NCBI GenBank assembly: GCA_020344315.1
Contig: CP070820.1
Coordinates: 653,325-702,598, forward strand
Source of the DNA: Candidatus Bathyarchaeum sp.
GTDB taxonomy: Archaea > Thermoproteota > Bathyarchaeia > Bathyarchaeales > Bathyarchaeaceae
Direction: 5' to 3'
Length of the DNA: 49,274 nt
The notes below the pieces were generated by a model, which saw only the letters and a list, made by a program, of their open reading frames with translations, was not told the origin of the DNA and ran no database searches. A program made the position numbers and the translations under genes. Shown piece by piece: positions 7,974-16,393 of the stretch (position 1 is its first letter; each line of letters starts with the position of its first letter).

Positions 7974-10205
7974 CTAGTATTCAGTTAAGGCTCGTTGCTC
8001 CTCAGTTTCTCCCTTCTTCAGTCTCTTCCACTCTTCTGCTTTCACGAATCCGCCCACCTGCTCCTTAATCTTCTTAGCCAATCCAGAACCAATCAGAGGC
8101 AACCCAGTTAATCTGTCTAGGCGAGCAGCCTTCAAATCCTGAATGCTCCTGAGACCTGAATCATACAGAATACGGGCTCGAACTCTCCCGATTCCCTCCA
8201 GCTTAACCAATGGAAGAAGCTCAGGCTTCACTCCCTTCTCGATCCTCACAATAAGCTTAGCAAGATAAGAGAAGATATCCTTGTGACGAAAGAGGGCAGC
8301 CAGTTCATGAGAGGCATGAAGAAGCCATTTCGAGTTTTGAATTAGACGATAGAGGTCTCCGGGCTGAACCTTAAACCGCTCAATCATTCTGTCCTCCGTA
8401 GTTTCATTCATCCAAGCCTTCAGCACCCAAGCAAGCTTGGCTTCTCCAAGAAACTCTTCATAAGCAATCCGGTCCATCCACGCGTCTGGCAGATCAAACA
8501 TAAACTCCTCCTGATGCTCATCAACAAAGAGGGCAAGATCATCCATCTCGCTGGAATAAGGCCTCAGCTTAGGAAACGTATCTGGCGTTCGAGCAATCAT
8601 ATGAAGAAAACTGATGTCAGAAAGCCTCGACGCCCGACTCCTAAGGGCATCACGAATAACAACTCCAGTGAGTGGGTCAATATAGAGTTCAGAGACCCGG
8701 CGACCAAACTTGGTAGCGCGGACCTTATCACCGGCAACCTCAATCATCCTCTCGGCATAAAGAAACCCTAGACTCCTCGTTATCACTCCCTTTATTGCTC
8801 TAGGATCATACTGGTAAGCATAGAAAGTCTTTCCGAAGAAATCGAAGATTCCTTGCTCAGTGTGAGCAAAATCCGCCGCAATAGTAGCCAAAACATGAGA
8901 CCGAAGAATCCGCTCCACCGCCAGTTTAGACCAGATTCTTTCCGGTTCAGCAAGAATGTAGCTATCCATCAGATAGTCGCGCTCATCCTCGGTTTTGGCT
9001 ATAAGGAGGGCGTCTCCAACCTTGTCGTAGCAGGGTCTTCCAGCTCTTCCAGCCATCTGCTTATACTCAAGAACCGCTATGGGATAGTAGCCGTATCCGG
9101 GGTTGTATCGCCTATACTCTTGAACAATAACTACTCTCGCCGGCAGATTCACTCCGAAAGCCAAAGTGGGAGTAGCTGTCAAAACCTTAATCTTTCCTTC
9201 TCTGAAAGCGTTTTCAATTATCTTCCTGTGACCGCCCCCTAGCCCAGCGTGATGAAAAGCCGCTCCGTTACTGACAAGCTCAGCCAGCTGCTCGCTGATT
9301 CTCGTCCTCTCGCCTGCGGCAAGAATCCGTTCCGCAATCTGCTCTAGAGAACGTTTCATCGGCTTAGAAAGAAGAGGCTTGATGTTGGCAGCCATCATTT
9401 TGGCTAGGCTTACAGAGTTTCGTCTGGTTCCCGCAAAGGCTAGAGCCTGTCCTCCAGACTTTATTGTGTGCAAGGCTAAGTTTATGGCAGGATTTTTGCT
9501 GCTCTTCTCTATCTTCTTGGCGCCCCCGTCCTTGAAATGAACCTCGTCGTGGAGGAGTACGCCTTCCCGGAGGGTTACTGGTCTCCATTCTGTTGTGACA
9601 GAGATTGCCTTTAGCCATTCTGCGAGCTCTTCCGCATTTTTTATTGTTGCGCTCAGGGCAAGAATCTGGATGTCAGGGTTTACCTGTATGAGGCGGGCTA
9701 ATACCACTTCGAGGGTTGGTCCACGTTCCGGCTCGTTGAGAAGATGCACCTCATCAGCAACTACAAGGGAGACATCGCTGACCCAACGGGCTCTGTGCCT
9801 CAGCAGAGAATCCGCTTTTTCATTCGTAGTAACTATAATGTCATACTTTCCCAGCCACGGGTCGCTACTGTCATAGTCGCCTGTGCTGATGCCCACTTTT
9901 ACCCGTCTTCCGTTTCCTTTCTTTATATTCGCGTATTTCTTGAACTCCTCAAACTTTTCGCTAGCTAAGGCTCGCAGAGGAGAAAGATACAAAACTTTTC
10001 CACCTCTCTCCAAGACATGTTTGAGGGCGCAGAACTCGGCGATGAGGGTTTTACCCGAGGCTGTGGGACTCGCCAAGACAAGATTTTTTCCTTCTAAGGC
10101 TCCGGCATATATGGCTTCTTGCTGGGGGGGATAAAGTTCTGTGATTCCTGAACTGATCAGAACCTGTTTTACAGAATCATGTAGCGATAGTTCTTCGGTT
10201 CTCAC
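7974..10205 (-). CDS. hel308: Hel308-type (Ski2-like) superfamily 2 DNA helicase
   Basis: A 3'-5' DNA helicase acting on stalled replication forks. Motif I ASPTASGKT is at residues 45-53, the DEVH box at 151-154, motif III is LSATIKNAEELAEWL, motif IV-V region is FHHAGL and TPTLAFGVNLPARVV, and motif VI is QMAGRAGRP. The C-terminal ratchet and helix-hairpin-helix part has VKLEGIGRVRARILYDSG and LPLIGSGLAKKI. The length (743) is normal. The start is a GTG. It lies 17 bases after the MCM stop on the same strand, so it is probably the third gene of a gins-mcm-hel308 transcript, a sensible grouping of fork proteins. Confidence 0.93.
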   Translation of the reverse strand: MRTEELSLHDSVKQVLISSGITELYPPQQEAIYAGALEGKNLVLASPTASGKTLIAEFCALKHVLERGGKVLYLSPLRALASEKFEEFKKYANIKKGNGRRVKVGISTGDYDSSDPWLGKYDIIVTTNEKADSLLRHRARWVSDVSLVVADEVHLLNEPERGPTLEVVLARLIQVNPDIQILALSATIKNAEELAEWLKAISVTTEWRPVTLREGVLLHDEVHFKDGGAKKIEKSSKNPAINLALHTIKSGGQALAFAGTRRNSVSLAKMMAANIKPLLSKPMKRSLEQIAERILAAGERTRISEQLAELVSNGAAFHHAGLGGGHRKIIENAFREGKIKVLTATPTLAFGVNLPARVVIVQEYRRYNPGYGYYPIAVLEYKQMAGRAGRPCYDKVGDALLIAKTEDERDYLMDSYILAEPERIWSKLAVERILRSHVLATIAADFAHTEQGIFDFFGKTFYAYQYDPRAIKGVITRSLGFLYAERMIEVAGDKVRATKFGRRVSELYIDPLTGVVIRDALRSRASRLSDISFLHMIARTPDTFPKLRPYSSEMDDLALFVDEHQEEFMFDLPDAWMDRIAYEEFLGEAKLAWVLKAWMNETTEDRMIERFKVQPGDLYRLIQNSKWLLHASHELAALFRHKDIFSYLAKLIVRIEKGVKPELLPLVKLEGIGRVRARILYDSGLRSIQDLKAARLDRLTGLPLIGSGLAKKIKEQVGGFVKAEEWKRLKKGETEEQRALTEY

Positions 10206-10222
10206 TGCGTACGCCTTTTTTG

Positions 10223-12259
10223 TTAAGTCTTTTTGATGTATCCGTCCCGGGGTGCGAAGAGGGTTCCTTCCTTCAGCATCTGTCCTATGAGCCTCTCTGC
10301 TTCTCCAGATAGAATGTCATACTCAGCTTGAAGCCTCTCCAGCAGTCTTTCCTTGTCCACCATCCCCGTCTCCTTCTCCATGCTAGTAATAAGTCCAAGA
10401 ATTACAGAGAGTTTGTCGCGGAGACTCTTGGGTTTGCCAGTCATGATGATGTCAATGTCAAACTTGTGGGAGGAAATGTCGATTCCAACCTCCTCCAGTG
10501 ACTTCTTCATAATGTCAGTAGCCCGCTCAGCATCCTCTCCAGTAACCTCTTTCCGGAGGGCTGCACGAGCTCTAGCCTCAGCCAACCTCACCAGCGATTC
10601 CAATTGTCGGGCAGTTATGGCAACTGGGGTTCCTTCAGTTTCGCTGACTGACCGCATAAGCAGATAGAAGCTTTTCAGGTGTTCCAGAGCCTCTTTTGTT
10701 AAGACTGGCTTTATGTTTTTGGCGTAGCTGACGTATTTTCGGAAAAGATCAGGTTCTATGGGAGGCTCAACAGGAGATACACCGGTTCTGTGGAGATCAA
10801 GGATATGCTCTGTCATCTTCGCGTCATGGCTCTTTTCTGGGACATCCCTCAAGACGAAGATCAGGTCGAATCTCGAGAGAATCGTTACTGGAAGGGAGAT
10901 GTTCTCTGCCACTGTTCGGTAAGGATCGTATCTGCCCAAAGCTGGGTTAGCTGCGGCTAGGATGGCTGTTCGAGCGTTTAATGTTGCGACGATGCCGCCT
11001 TTTGCCACTGAAACTGTGTGCTGTTCCATGGCTTCGTGGATGGCTACCCGGTCCTCAGTTCGCATCTTATCCATCTCATCTATGGCTGCTATGCCTTTGT
11101 CCGCCAGAACTAGGGCTCCGGCTTCAAGGGTCATTCCTCCAGACTTTTCACGAAGCACAGCAGCAGTCAGACCCGCGGCTGTTGTTCCGCGACCAGAGGT
11201 ATACAGACCTCGAGGAGCTATCTTAGCTACATATTGCAAGAGCTGTGATTTGGCTGTTCCCGGGTCTCCCACCAAGAGAACGTTCATGTCTCCCCGGATT
11301 GTGATGTCTGGAAATTGTTTTGATGCGCCTCCGAAGAGGATATACATTATTGCCTCTTTGATGTGCTCGTAACCGTAGACGGAGGGCGCTAAAGAACGAA
11401 GAATCTTAGTGTGGATTTTTGGGTCTTTTGCCAGTTTAAGAATCTGTTTCTCTTCTTCAGGTGAGATTAGGACTTTTTCGGGTTCTTTGCTTTCCACATC
11501 GATATAGTTGGTGTCGAGGTGCAGTGTGAAGGATCGGAGGCGTCCAACTCTGGGGACAGTGGGAGCGACGGCGCGGGCGATTCCGACAACTGAGACGTGG
11601 TCACCGGGTCTTGCCACATCAACCAGATCTCTTTCGAGGAGTTTGATATCTAGCCATCGTGGAAGCTGGCCGGGGGGAAGATCTTCGGGTCTTTCTTGGA
11701 TGCGAACGTCTTGGGAGTCGATGAAAGTGGATTCTTCCTGAATAAATTCGAAAGAACTTTTCCTTCTGCAGTTTGGATTGCTGCATGCGAGGGGAGCTGA
11801 CAGGAAAGGACCTGATTGAGTAACTTCTGACATGACGCCGCACCATTTGCATTTGAAGGCGGCTTCCATAACCATGGGTCTGGCGGGGCTGGCGCGTACA
11901 ACGATGCCCTCTACCATGACGAGTGTTCCGATGTGTTTGGAGCCCAAGATTCGTAGCGGTGTGGGTTGTGGTAGATTGCTGAACCGGACGGTTACCTTGC
12001 TGATTTCTTCGGCGCATTCGGGTTCCTCTATCTGTAGCTGAGCCTTGGCGGCTCGGTTTGCGTATTCCAGATATTCGTCTGGTTTCTCAAGAAGGAGTTG
12101 TACGAGTTGAGGCTCGGATGCCAAGAGTTCGTCAAAATCTACTATCAGAGAGGTTCTGCCGGAGACTGCCATGCTGGAGAGGCGTTCACGGTATTTGTCT
12201 AATTTAAGGAAGTCTTGAAAAATTTCTTCTGGATCTGCTCTCAATTCAACTTCTGTCAT
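10223..12259 (-). CDS. mcm: Replicative minichromosome maintenance helicase MCM
   Basis: The archaeal replicative helicase, which forms a hexamer moving 3'-5' on the leading strand. The N-terminal domain carries a zinc site with Cys137, Cys140, Cys159 and Cys164 (CKWC ... CSNPNC). The AAA+ domain has Walker A GDPGTAKS at 331-338, Walker B IAAIDEMDKM near 390-399 and the arginine finger in LSRFDLIF (R463). A C-terminal winged helix follows. 678 residues is typical. GGAGG stands nine bases before the ATG, and the ATGA overlaps the GINS stop, so the two genes are translationally coupled. Confidence 0.97.
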   Translation of the reverse strand: MTEVELRADPEEIFQDFLKLDKYRERLSSMAVSGRTSLIVDFDELLASEPQLVQLLLEKPDEYLEYANRAAKAQLQIEEPECAEEISKVTVRFSNLPQPTPLRILGSKHIGTLVMVEGIVVRASPARPMVMEAAFKCKWCGVMSEVTQSGPFLSAPLACSNPNCRRKSSFEFIQEESTFIDSQDVRIQERPEDLPPGQLPRWLDIKLLERDLVDVARPGDHVSVVGIARAVAPTVPRVGRLRSFTLHLDTNYIDVESKEPEKVLISPEEEKQILKLAKDPKIHTKILRSLAPSVYGYEHIKEAIMYILFGGASKQFPDITIRGDMNVLLVGDPGTAKSQLLQYVAKIAPRGLYTSGRGTTAAGLTAAVLREKSGGMTLEAGALVLADKGIAAIDEMDKMRTEDRVAIHEAMEQHTVSVAKGGIVATLNARTAILAAANPALGRYDPYRTVAENISLPVTILSRFDLIFVLRDVPEKSHDAKMTEHILDLHRTGVSPVEPPIEPDLFRKYVSYAKNIKPVLTKEALEHLKSFYLLMRSVSETEGTPVAITARQLESLVRLAEARARAALRKEVTGEDAERATDIMKKSLEEVGIDISSHKFDIDIIMTGKPKSLRDKLSVILGLITSMEKETGMVDKERLLERLQAEYDILSGEAERLIGQMLKEGTLFAPRDGYIKKT

Positions 12260-12828
12260 GTCTTGCTGCCTCCTCTTGTTTTCAGAATTTTAAGTCTCCA
12301 TTTACTAATCTTCTCATGTAGATTATCGTAAAGCATCCGTTCTTCTTTTGTGAGATTTCCCAGAATCTGGCTCGTTTGTCTTGGTGACGAGGCAAGGGAA
12401 ACTATCTTTTTCACTCTAGTTCTAGTTATGTCGTCGGCAAGTTTTTTAGTTTTTTCGTAAATTTCCCTTTTTTCCGGTTTCTTGATGGCTTCCTCGTTTA
12501 ATTCTTCGAGGTAACGCCGCAGTTTAGGGTAAAAGTCTTCCGGGAGGGCTGTGACCCTTTTGGCAGCCTGAATTCCCTCTTTCCATTTAATCGTATTGAG
12601 CATCTTAACGTCTAGGGGTTCTTCCTCGCGGATATGGGCTATCCCAGACTTTTTCAGTTCTTGAGCTATCCAGAATCTGACTTCGTATTCCTTTCCCTTT
12701 TCGAAGGGTCCAATCTTCACGCCTGGAAGATCAATTTCGGGACTGTTCCTGTTTGCCACTATCTTGATGGGCGTGTTTTCATAGACGAAATCAGCGTCTC
12801 TGATAATTATTAAAGGGTCAACTGACAA
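12256..12828 (-). CDS. GINS complex subunit, Gins23-like
   Basis: GINS joins MCM and Cdc45/GAN in the archaeal CMG helicase. The small beta domain (LPGVKIGPFEKGKEYEVRFW) comes first and the helical domain (LPEDFYPKLRRYLEELNEEA ... RVKKIVSLAS) second. That order is characteristic of the Psf2/Psf3-like Gins23 subunit rather than Gins51. Coupling to mcm by a 4-base overlap supports this, as gins23-mcm pairs are known in Sulfolobales. Two TTG codons compete as start: 12834 and 12828. GGAG lies only two bases before the first but eight before the second, so 12828 is chosen. It is the first gene of the operon. Confidence 0.78.
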   Translation of the reverse strand: MSVDPLIIIRDADFVYENTPIKIVANRNSPEIDLPGVKIGPFEKGKEYEVRFWIAQELKKSGIAHIREEEPLDVKMLNTIKWKEGIQAAKRVTALPEDFYPKLRRYLEELNEEAIKKPEKREIYEKTKKLADDITRTRVKKIVSLASSPRQTSQILGNLTKEERMLYDNLHEKISKWRLKILKTRGGSKT

Positions 12829-12843
12829 TTCCAACGCTCCTCA

Positions 12844-12858
12844 GGCAGAAGCTCTGCC
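12844..12858. promoter_or_regulatory. Perfect palindrome between TATA box and start of the gins-mcm-hel308 operon
   Basis: GGCAGA-AGC-TCTGCC: 6-bp perfect arms with a 3-base centre, 16-30 bases before the chosen start and about 22 bases downstream of the predicted TATA box, therefore near the transcription start. It could be an operator that controls replication genes or a short hairpin in the 5' end of the mRNA. Confidence 0.45.
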
Positions 12859-12880
12859 CCACAAACAATGTGACGGACAG

Positions 12881-12888
12881 ATATAAAA
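12881..12888 (-). promoter_or_regulatory. Predicted TATA box for gins-mcm-hel308
   Basis: Read on the minus strand this is TTTTATAT. A start about 25 bases downstream would give a short 5' leader containing the palindrome and the GAGGAG ribosome site. Confidence 0.5.
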
Positions 12889-13044
12889 CCCTAATTAAAA
12901 CAAAAACAACAAAGAGATCATGAATAAAAAACCGACCTTTTCCCTTTTTGGGGCTATATTCGGCGATTATATTGATACAAATACTGATTAATCAAAAATT
13001 ATGGACAGTTTTAACAGCGTTAAATTTTAATCTCCAAACCCAAA

Positions 13045-13069
13045 CCCCATATTTTTAAGTAGAATGGGG
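13045..13069. terminator. Hairpin over the stop codon of the small membrane protein gene
   Basis: CCCCAT ... ATGGGG arms enclose 13 bases that include the minus-strand TAA at 13055. The run of T/A around it is compatible with a transcription end, but archaeal termination relies mainly on U-tracts, so the role is uncertain. The rest of 12889-13044 is AT-rich and holds no gene I can see. Confidence 0.3.
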
Positions 13070-13315
13070 ATTCTTCCACCCATATATAATTAGTAGTCCT
13101 AGACCAGCAAATAGGACCGATATTAAAAGATAATAGGGAATATATTTAATTGCAAACATCTGGGTCAACACCCAAGTGTAATACACTTCATTTGTAGATG
13201 CTTCAATGTAAACTCTTAAGGCATTCAGGATACTAGCGACTAGAAAACCTAAAGTTCCGAAGAGAAAAACAAAGAAAGAACATAAGGAAAGTGTTTTGAG
13301 AGCTTCCTGGTTCAT
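13055..13315 (-). CDS. Small two-helix membrane protein, unknown function
   Basis: 86 residues with two hydrophobic segments: LCSFFVFLFGTLGFLVASIL near the N-terminus and YLLISVLFAGLGLLIIYG near the C-terminus, joined by an about 25-residue loop. No motif suggests a function. It stands alone between the replication operon and a divergent flavoprotein gene. Base composition is AT-rich as in its flanks. The region 13316-13494 after its start is intergenic and probably holds both promoters. Confidence 0.55.
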   Translation of the reverse strand: MNQEALKTLSLCSFFVFLFGTLGFLVASILNALRVYIEASTNEVYYTWVLTQMFAIKYIPYYLLISVLFAGLGLLIIYGWKNPHST

Positions 13316-13494
13316 ACAAACAACTCTTTTTCTTTTTGGTCAAACAATGTGCTCTTCGTTCTTTATTTTGTTTTGTTTTCTTTAGGGTGTAGGTGTGGGG
13401 CTAAAATTCTAAGCACATAAATTCCCGTTCCCATTGTAAGGCGGTTTTTCATTCTTAAAAAATCTTAATAGCCAATCTAATCAGAAATTAGTTC

Positions 13495-14052
13495 ATGAAA
13501 ATCAAAAAGAAACCTTATACTGCCTTGTTTCCTTGTCCGGTTGTTCTTGTGACATGTTTAGATTCCACGGGAGAACCTAACATAATCACGTTAGCGTGGG
13601 CTGGAACCGTATGTTCTGAACCGCCTACAATCGCGTTGGGGATAAGACCATCACGATATTCTCACAAATTGATCGAAAATACCAAAGAATTTGTTGTAAA
13701 CATTCCAACAGCTAAAATCCTGAGAGAAACTGATTATTGCGGAATAACATCTGGAAAAGACATAGACAAGTTTTCTAGGACCAGATTAACCCAGGAACCA
13801 GCAGACAAAGTTAATCCTCCATTGATTCGCGAATGCCCAGTAAACATGGAATGTACCTTGAAGGATAAGTTTCCATTAGGCACTCACGACCTGTTCCTTG
13901 GAGAAATTGTCCAAGTCCACATCGACCAAGAAGTTCTGGATAAAGATGGAAACATCGATTTCACAAAAGCAGACCCTTTCGTCTATAACCAAGGCGAATA
14001 CTGGAACATACACAAGAAACTTGGAAAGTACGGGTTCTCAAAATGGGTATAG
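13495..14052 (+). CDS. Flavin reductase-like FMN-binding protein
   Basis: 185 residues with the split-barrel FMN-binding fold: FPCPVVLVTCLDSTGEPNIITLAWAG, where the Pro/Val start and N-I-(I/T) segment contact FMN, then PPTIALGIRPSRYSHKLIENTKEFVVNIP, typical of this family. Members are NAD(P)H:flavin reductases or flavoredoxin-like electron carriers in the cytoplasm. The conserved Cys in FPCPVV and TDYCGITSGKDIDKF are features of the archaeal/anaerobe branch. The gene is single, with an AT-rich upstream region. The electron donor and acceptor cannot be inferred from context. Confidence 0.85.
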   Translation: MKIKKKPYTALFPCPVVLVTCLDSTGEPNIITLAWAGTVCSEPPTIALGIRPSRYSHKLIENTKEFVVNIPTAKILRETDYCGITSGKDIDKFSRTRLTQEPADKVNPPLIRECPVNMECTLKDKFPLGTHDLFLGEIVQVHIDQEVLDKDGNIDFTKADPFVYNQGEYWNIHKKLGKYGFSKWV

Positions 14053-14132
14053 GGATTTGCTTATCTAAGAAATTTTGGACGAGTACTAATTTATAACGGT
14101 CTTTTTCCATTAGTCGTCACGGAGGCTAATGT

Positions 14133-15104
14133 TTGAGTTATGAAATGTGGGCTGAGAAGTATCGCCCCAAGTCACTAAACCAAATTATCAACCAAAAAGA
14201 AATCGTGGAACGCCTAAACAGCTTCGTGAAGGCAAGGAACGTTCCCCACTGCATCTTTGCCGGTCCACCCGGAACCGGAAAGACAACCGCAGCCCTCTGC
14301 CTAGCCCGTGACCTATACGGCACAGCCTATCGTGAGCATTTGATGGAGTTGAATGCCAGCGACGAAAGAGGCATAAAGATGGTCAGGGAAAACGTGAAGA
14401 CCTTTGCCAGAACCAGATCCATCGGCGAAATCTCCTTCAAGATATTGATTCTTGACGAGGCAGACAACATGACCTCAGACGCTCAGCAAGCATTGAGGCG
14501 AACAATGGAGCGCTTCACTGAAACCTGCCGCTTCATCATGATAGCTAACTACAGCGGCAAAATCATAGAACCCCTCCAATCCAGATGTGCACCCTTCAGA
14601 TTCTCCTACATGTCCCAAAAAGACCAAAACAGCTACTTACAGCGCATAATCAAAAAAGAAAACATCAAGATACTGGACGAAGGATTAGACGCCATCTTCG
14701 AAGTAAGCGGAGGAGACCTGCGGAAAGCCACCAACACAATACAAGCCGCCGCCTCCATGGGCAAAGAAATCGACGCCAAAACCGTCTACTCAGTAATCGG
14801 AAGAGCCAACCCAGCAGACATCAATGAAATGATAAAAACAGCAATGAAAGGCGACTTCCTAGGCGCCAGAAAAAAACTGAGAGAAATGATCCTGAAGTAC
14901 GGCGTGGCAGGAAGCGACATCGTCAAACAAATCCACACAGAAATCTTCCGCTCCATGCTCCCTGACTCCTGGAAGGTCACCCTCAGCGAAGCCATCGGCG
15001 AAATCGATTTTCGACTAGTCCAAGGCGCAGACGAAGAGGTCCAGCTAAGCGCCCTCCTAGCCCGACTAACAGAAGCAGGCCACGACTTAAAAAGAGGCGC
15101 CTAG
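14133..15104 (+). CDS. rfcS: Replication factor C small subunit
   Basis: The clamp-loader small subunit, which with RfcL opens and loads PCNA. It has Walker A GPPGTGKTT, Walker B LILDEADNM, the SRC motif QSRCAPFRFS, and the RFC-specific C-terminal helical collar. Start is a TTG, well supported by GGAGG at 14121-14125, seven bases upstream, and by the expected beginning SYEMWAEKYRP. 323 residues is normal. The next gene, rfcL, starts three bases after its stop. Confidence 0.97.
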   Translation: MSYEMWAEKYRPKSLNQIINQKEIVERLNSFVKARNVPHCIFAGPPGTGKTTAALCLARDLYGTAYREHLMELNASDERGIKMVRENVKTFARTRSIGEISFKILILDEADNMTSDAQQALRRTMERFTETCRFIMIANYSGKIIEPLQSRCAPFRFSYMSQKDQNSYLQRIIKKENIKILDEGLDAIFEVSGGDLRKATNTIQAAASMGKEIDAKTVYSVIGRANPADINEMIKTAMKGDFLGARKKLREMILKYGVAGSDIVKQIHTEIFRSMLPDSWKVTLSEAIGEIDFRLVQGADEEVQLSALLARLTEAGHDLKRGA

Positions 15105-15107
15105 CCT

Positions 15108-16367
15108 TTGCATACAGCCTGGACCCAAAAACACAAACCTCAAACCCTCTCCGAAATCATAGGTAACAAAGACGCAAAACAAAAATTTCTAACATGGCTG
15201 AAATCCTGGAACAGAGGAATTCCAAAAAAGAGAGCCGCCTTCTTGTATGGACCCCCAGGCGTCGGCAAGACAGTAACCGTTGAGGCATTAGCTAAGGAAC
15301 TGAAGATGGAGCTGGTGGAAAAGAACGCCAGCGACTACAGAACAACAGAAGCCATCAAGCGCTTCGCGGGTCTCGCCTCCCAGTATGCAACACTATCTGG
15401 TGGAAAACGCTTGATTCTATTAGATGAGGTGGATGGAATCAGCGGAAAAGCGGACAGAGGCGGAGTCAGAGCACTCACAGAGATTTTGAAGACCACTCGA
15501 AGCCCTGTTGCCCTCACAGCCAACGACGCATATAATCCCCGTTTCAGCACCATCCGCAAGTATTGCCTTCTCATAGAATTCAAAAAGCCCACGATTCGAG
15601 AAATCGTGTCGCACCTGAAGAAAATTTCCGCAAGGGAGGGAATAGCAGCCGACCAAGAAGCCCTGAAGTTCATAGCTGAACGGGCTGGAAGAGATGTCAG
15701 ATCAGCTGTCAACGATCTGCAGGTATTGGCGCAGGGTAAAAAACGTCTTGTCTATGATGATGTGGTTTGGTATGCTGGACGGGACAGAAAAGAGGTTATC
15801 TTCAACGTTTTACGAACAATACTTTATTCCAGAGATTCATGGGAAGCCAAGAAGGCAGTCAGCGCTGCTGATGTGGACCCGGACATGCTCTTCAACTGGA
15901 TCTACGAGAATGCACCCTACCACCTAACCGACCCTCATGATTTAGTTAAAGCAATGGACTCTTTGGCATTAGCTGACATATATCGAAAGCGAATCAGAGC
16001 CACCCAAAATTGGAGCCTGCTACGCTATGTTATTGACTTCATGACATCAGGAGTAGCGGTGGCTAGGCAACGAACAAAATCTTCAGGATGGATTCCTTTC
16101 CGGTTTCCGGAGAAGATACGCTTTTTGTCTAGTACAAGAGGAGAGAGGGCGCTTCAGTCTGCAATAGGTATGAAGGTAAGACGGAGATGTCACATGTCTG
16201 CTGTGAGGAGTGTGAAAGAGGTTCTGCCTTACCTGAAGATAATCTTTGAGAACAACTCGGAGATGGCAGCCGGATTATCGAAGTGGCTTGACTTGGACGA
16301 AAATATGATAGAATACCTAGCTGGAAACAAGAAACAAACAAAAATGATCGTTGCCAAAATAGGCTAA
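15108..16367 (+). CDS. rfcL: Replication factor C large subunit
   Basis: AAA+ clamp-loader large subunit: AWTQKHKPQTLSEIIGN at the start, Walker A GPPGVGKT, Walker B LLDEVDGI, then an alpha-helical C-terminal region. Start is TTG, three bases after rfcS, so the pair is surely co-transcribed. With 419 residues it is shorter than many archaeal RfcL proteins, which often end with a lysine-rich tail and PCNA-interacting peptide. Here the end is KKQTKMIVAKIG and I see no PIP box. It converges on the HtrA gene with only 26 bases between the stops. Confidence 0.95.
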   Translation: MHTAWTQKHKPQTLSEIIGNKDAKQKFLTWLKSWNRGIPKKRAAFLYGPPGVGKTVTVEALAKELKMELVEKNASDYRTTEAIKRFAGLASQYATLSGGKRLILLDEVDGISGKADRGGVRALTEILKTTRSPVALTANDAYNPRFSTIRKYCLLIEFKKPTIREIVSHLKKISAREGIAADQEALKFIAERAGRDVRSAVNDLQVLAQGKKRLVYDDVVWYAGRDRKEVIFNVLRTILYSRDSWEAKKAVSAADVDPDMLFNWIYENAPYHLTDPHDLVKAMDSLALADIYRKRIRATQNWSLLRYVIDFMTSGVAVARQRTKSSGWIPFRFPEKIRFLSSTRGERALQSAIGMKVRRRCHMSAVRSVKEVLPYLKIIFENNSEMAAGLSKWLDLDENMIEYLAGNKKQTKMIVAKIG

Positions 16368-16393
16368 ACTCACATTCAAAAACCAATTTATGG

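Noticed and set aside
10353-12041. Frames antisense to mcm
   Set aside because: MCM is complete with all motifs; the opposite frames have no independent support.
12835-13494. Possible replication origin between the replication operons
   Set aside because: The DNA is AT-rich, but I found no repeated origin-recognition-box-like element and no orc1/cdc6 gene nearby.
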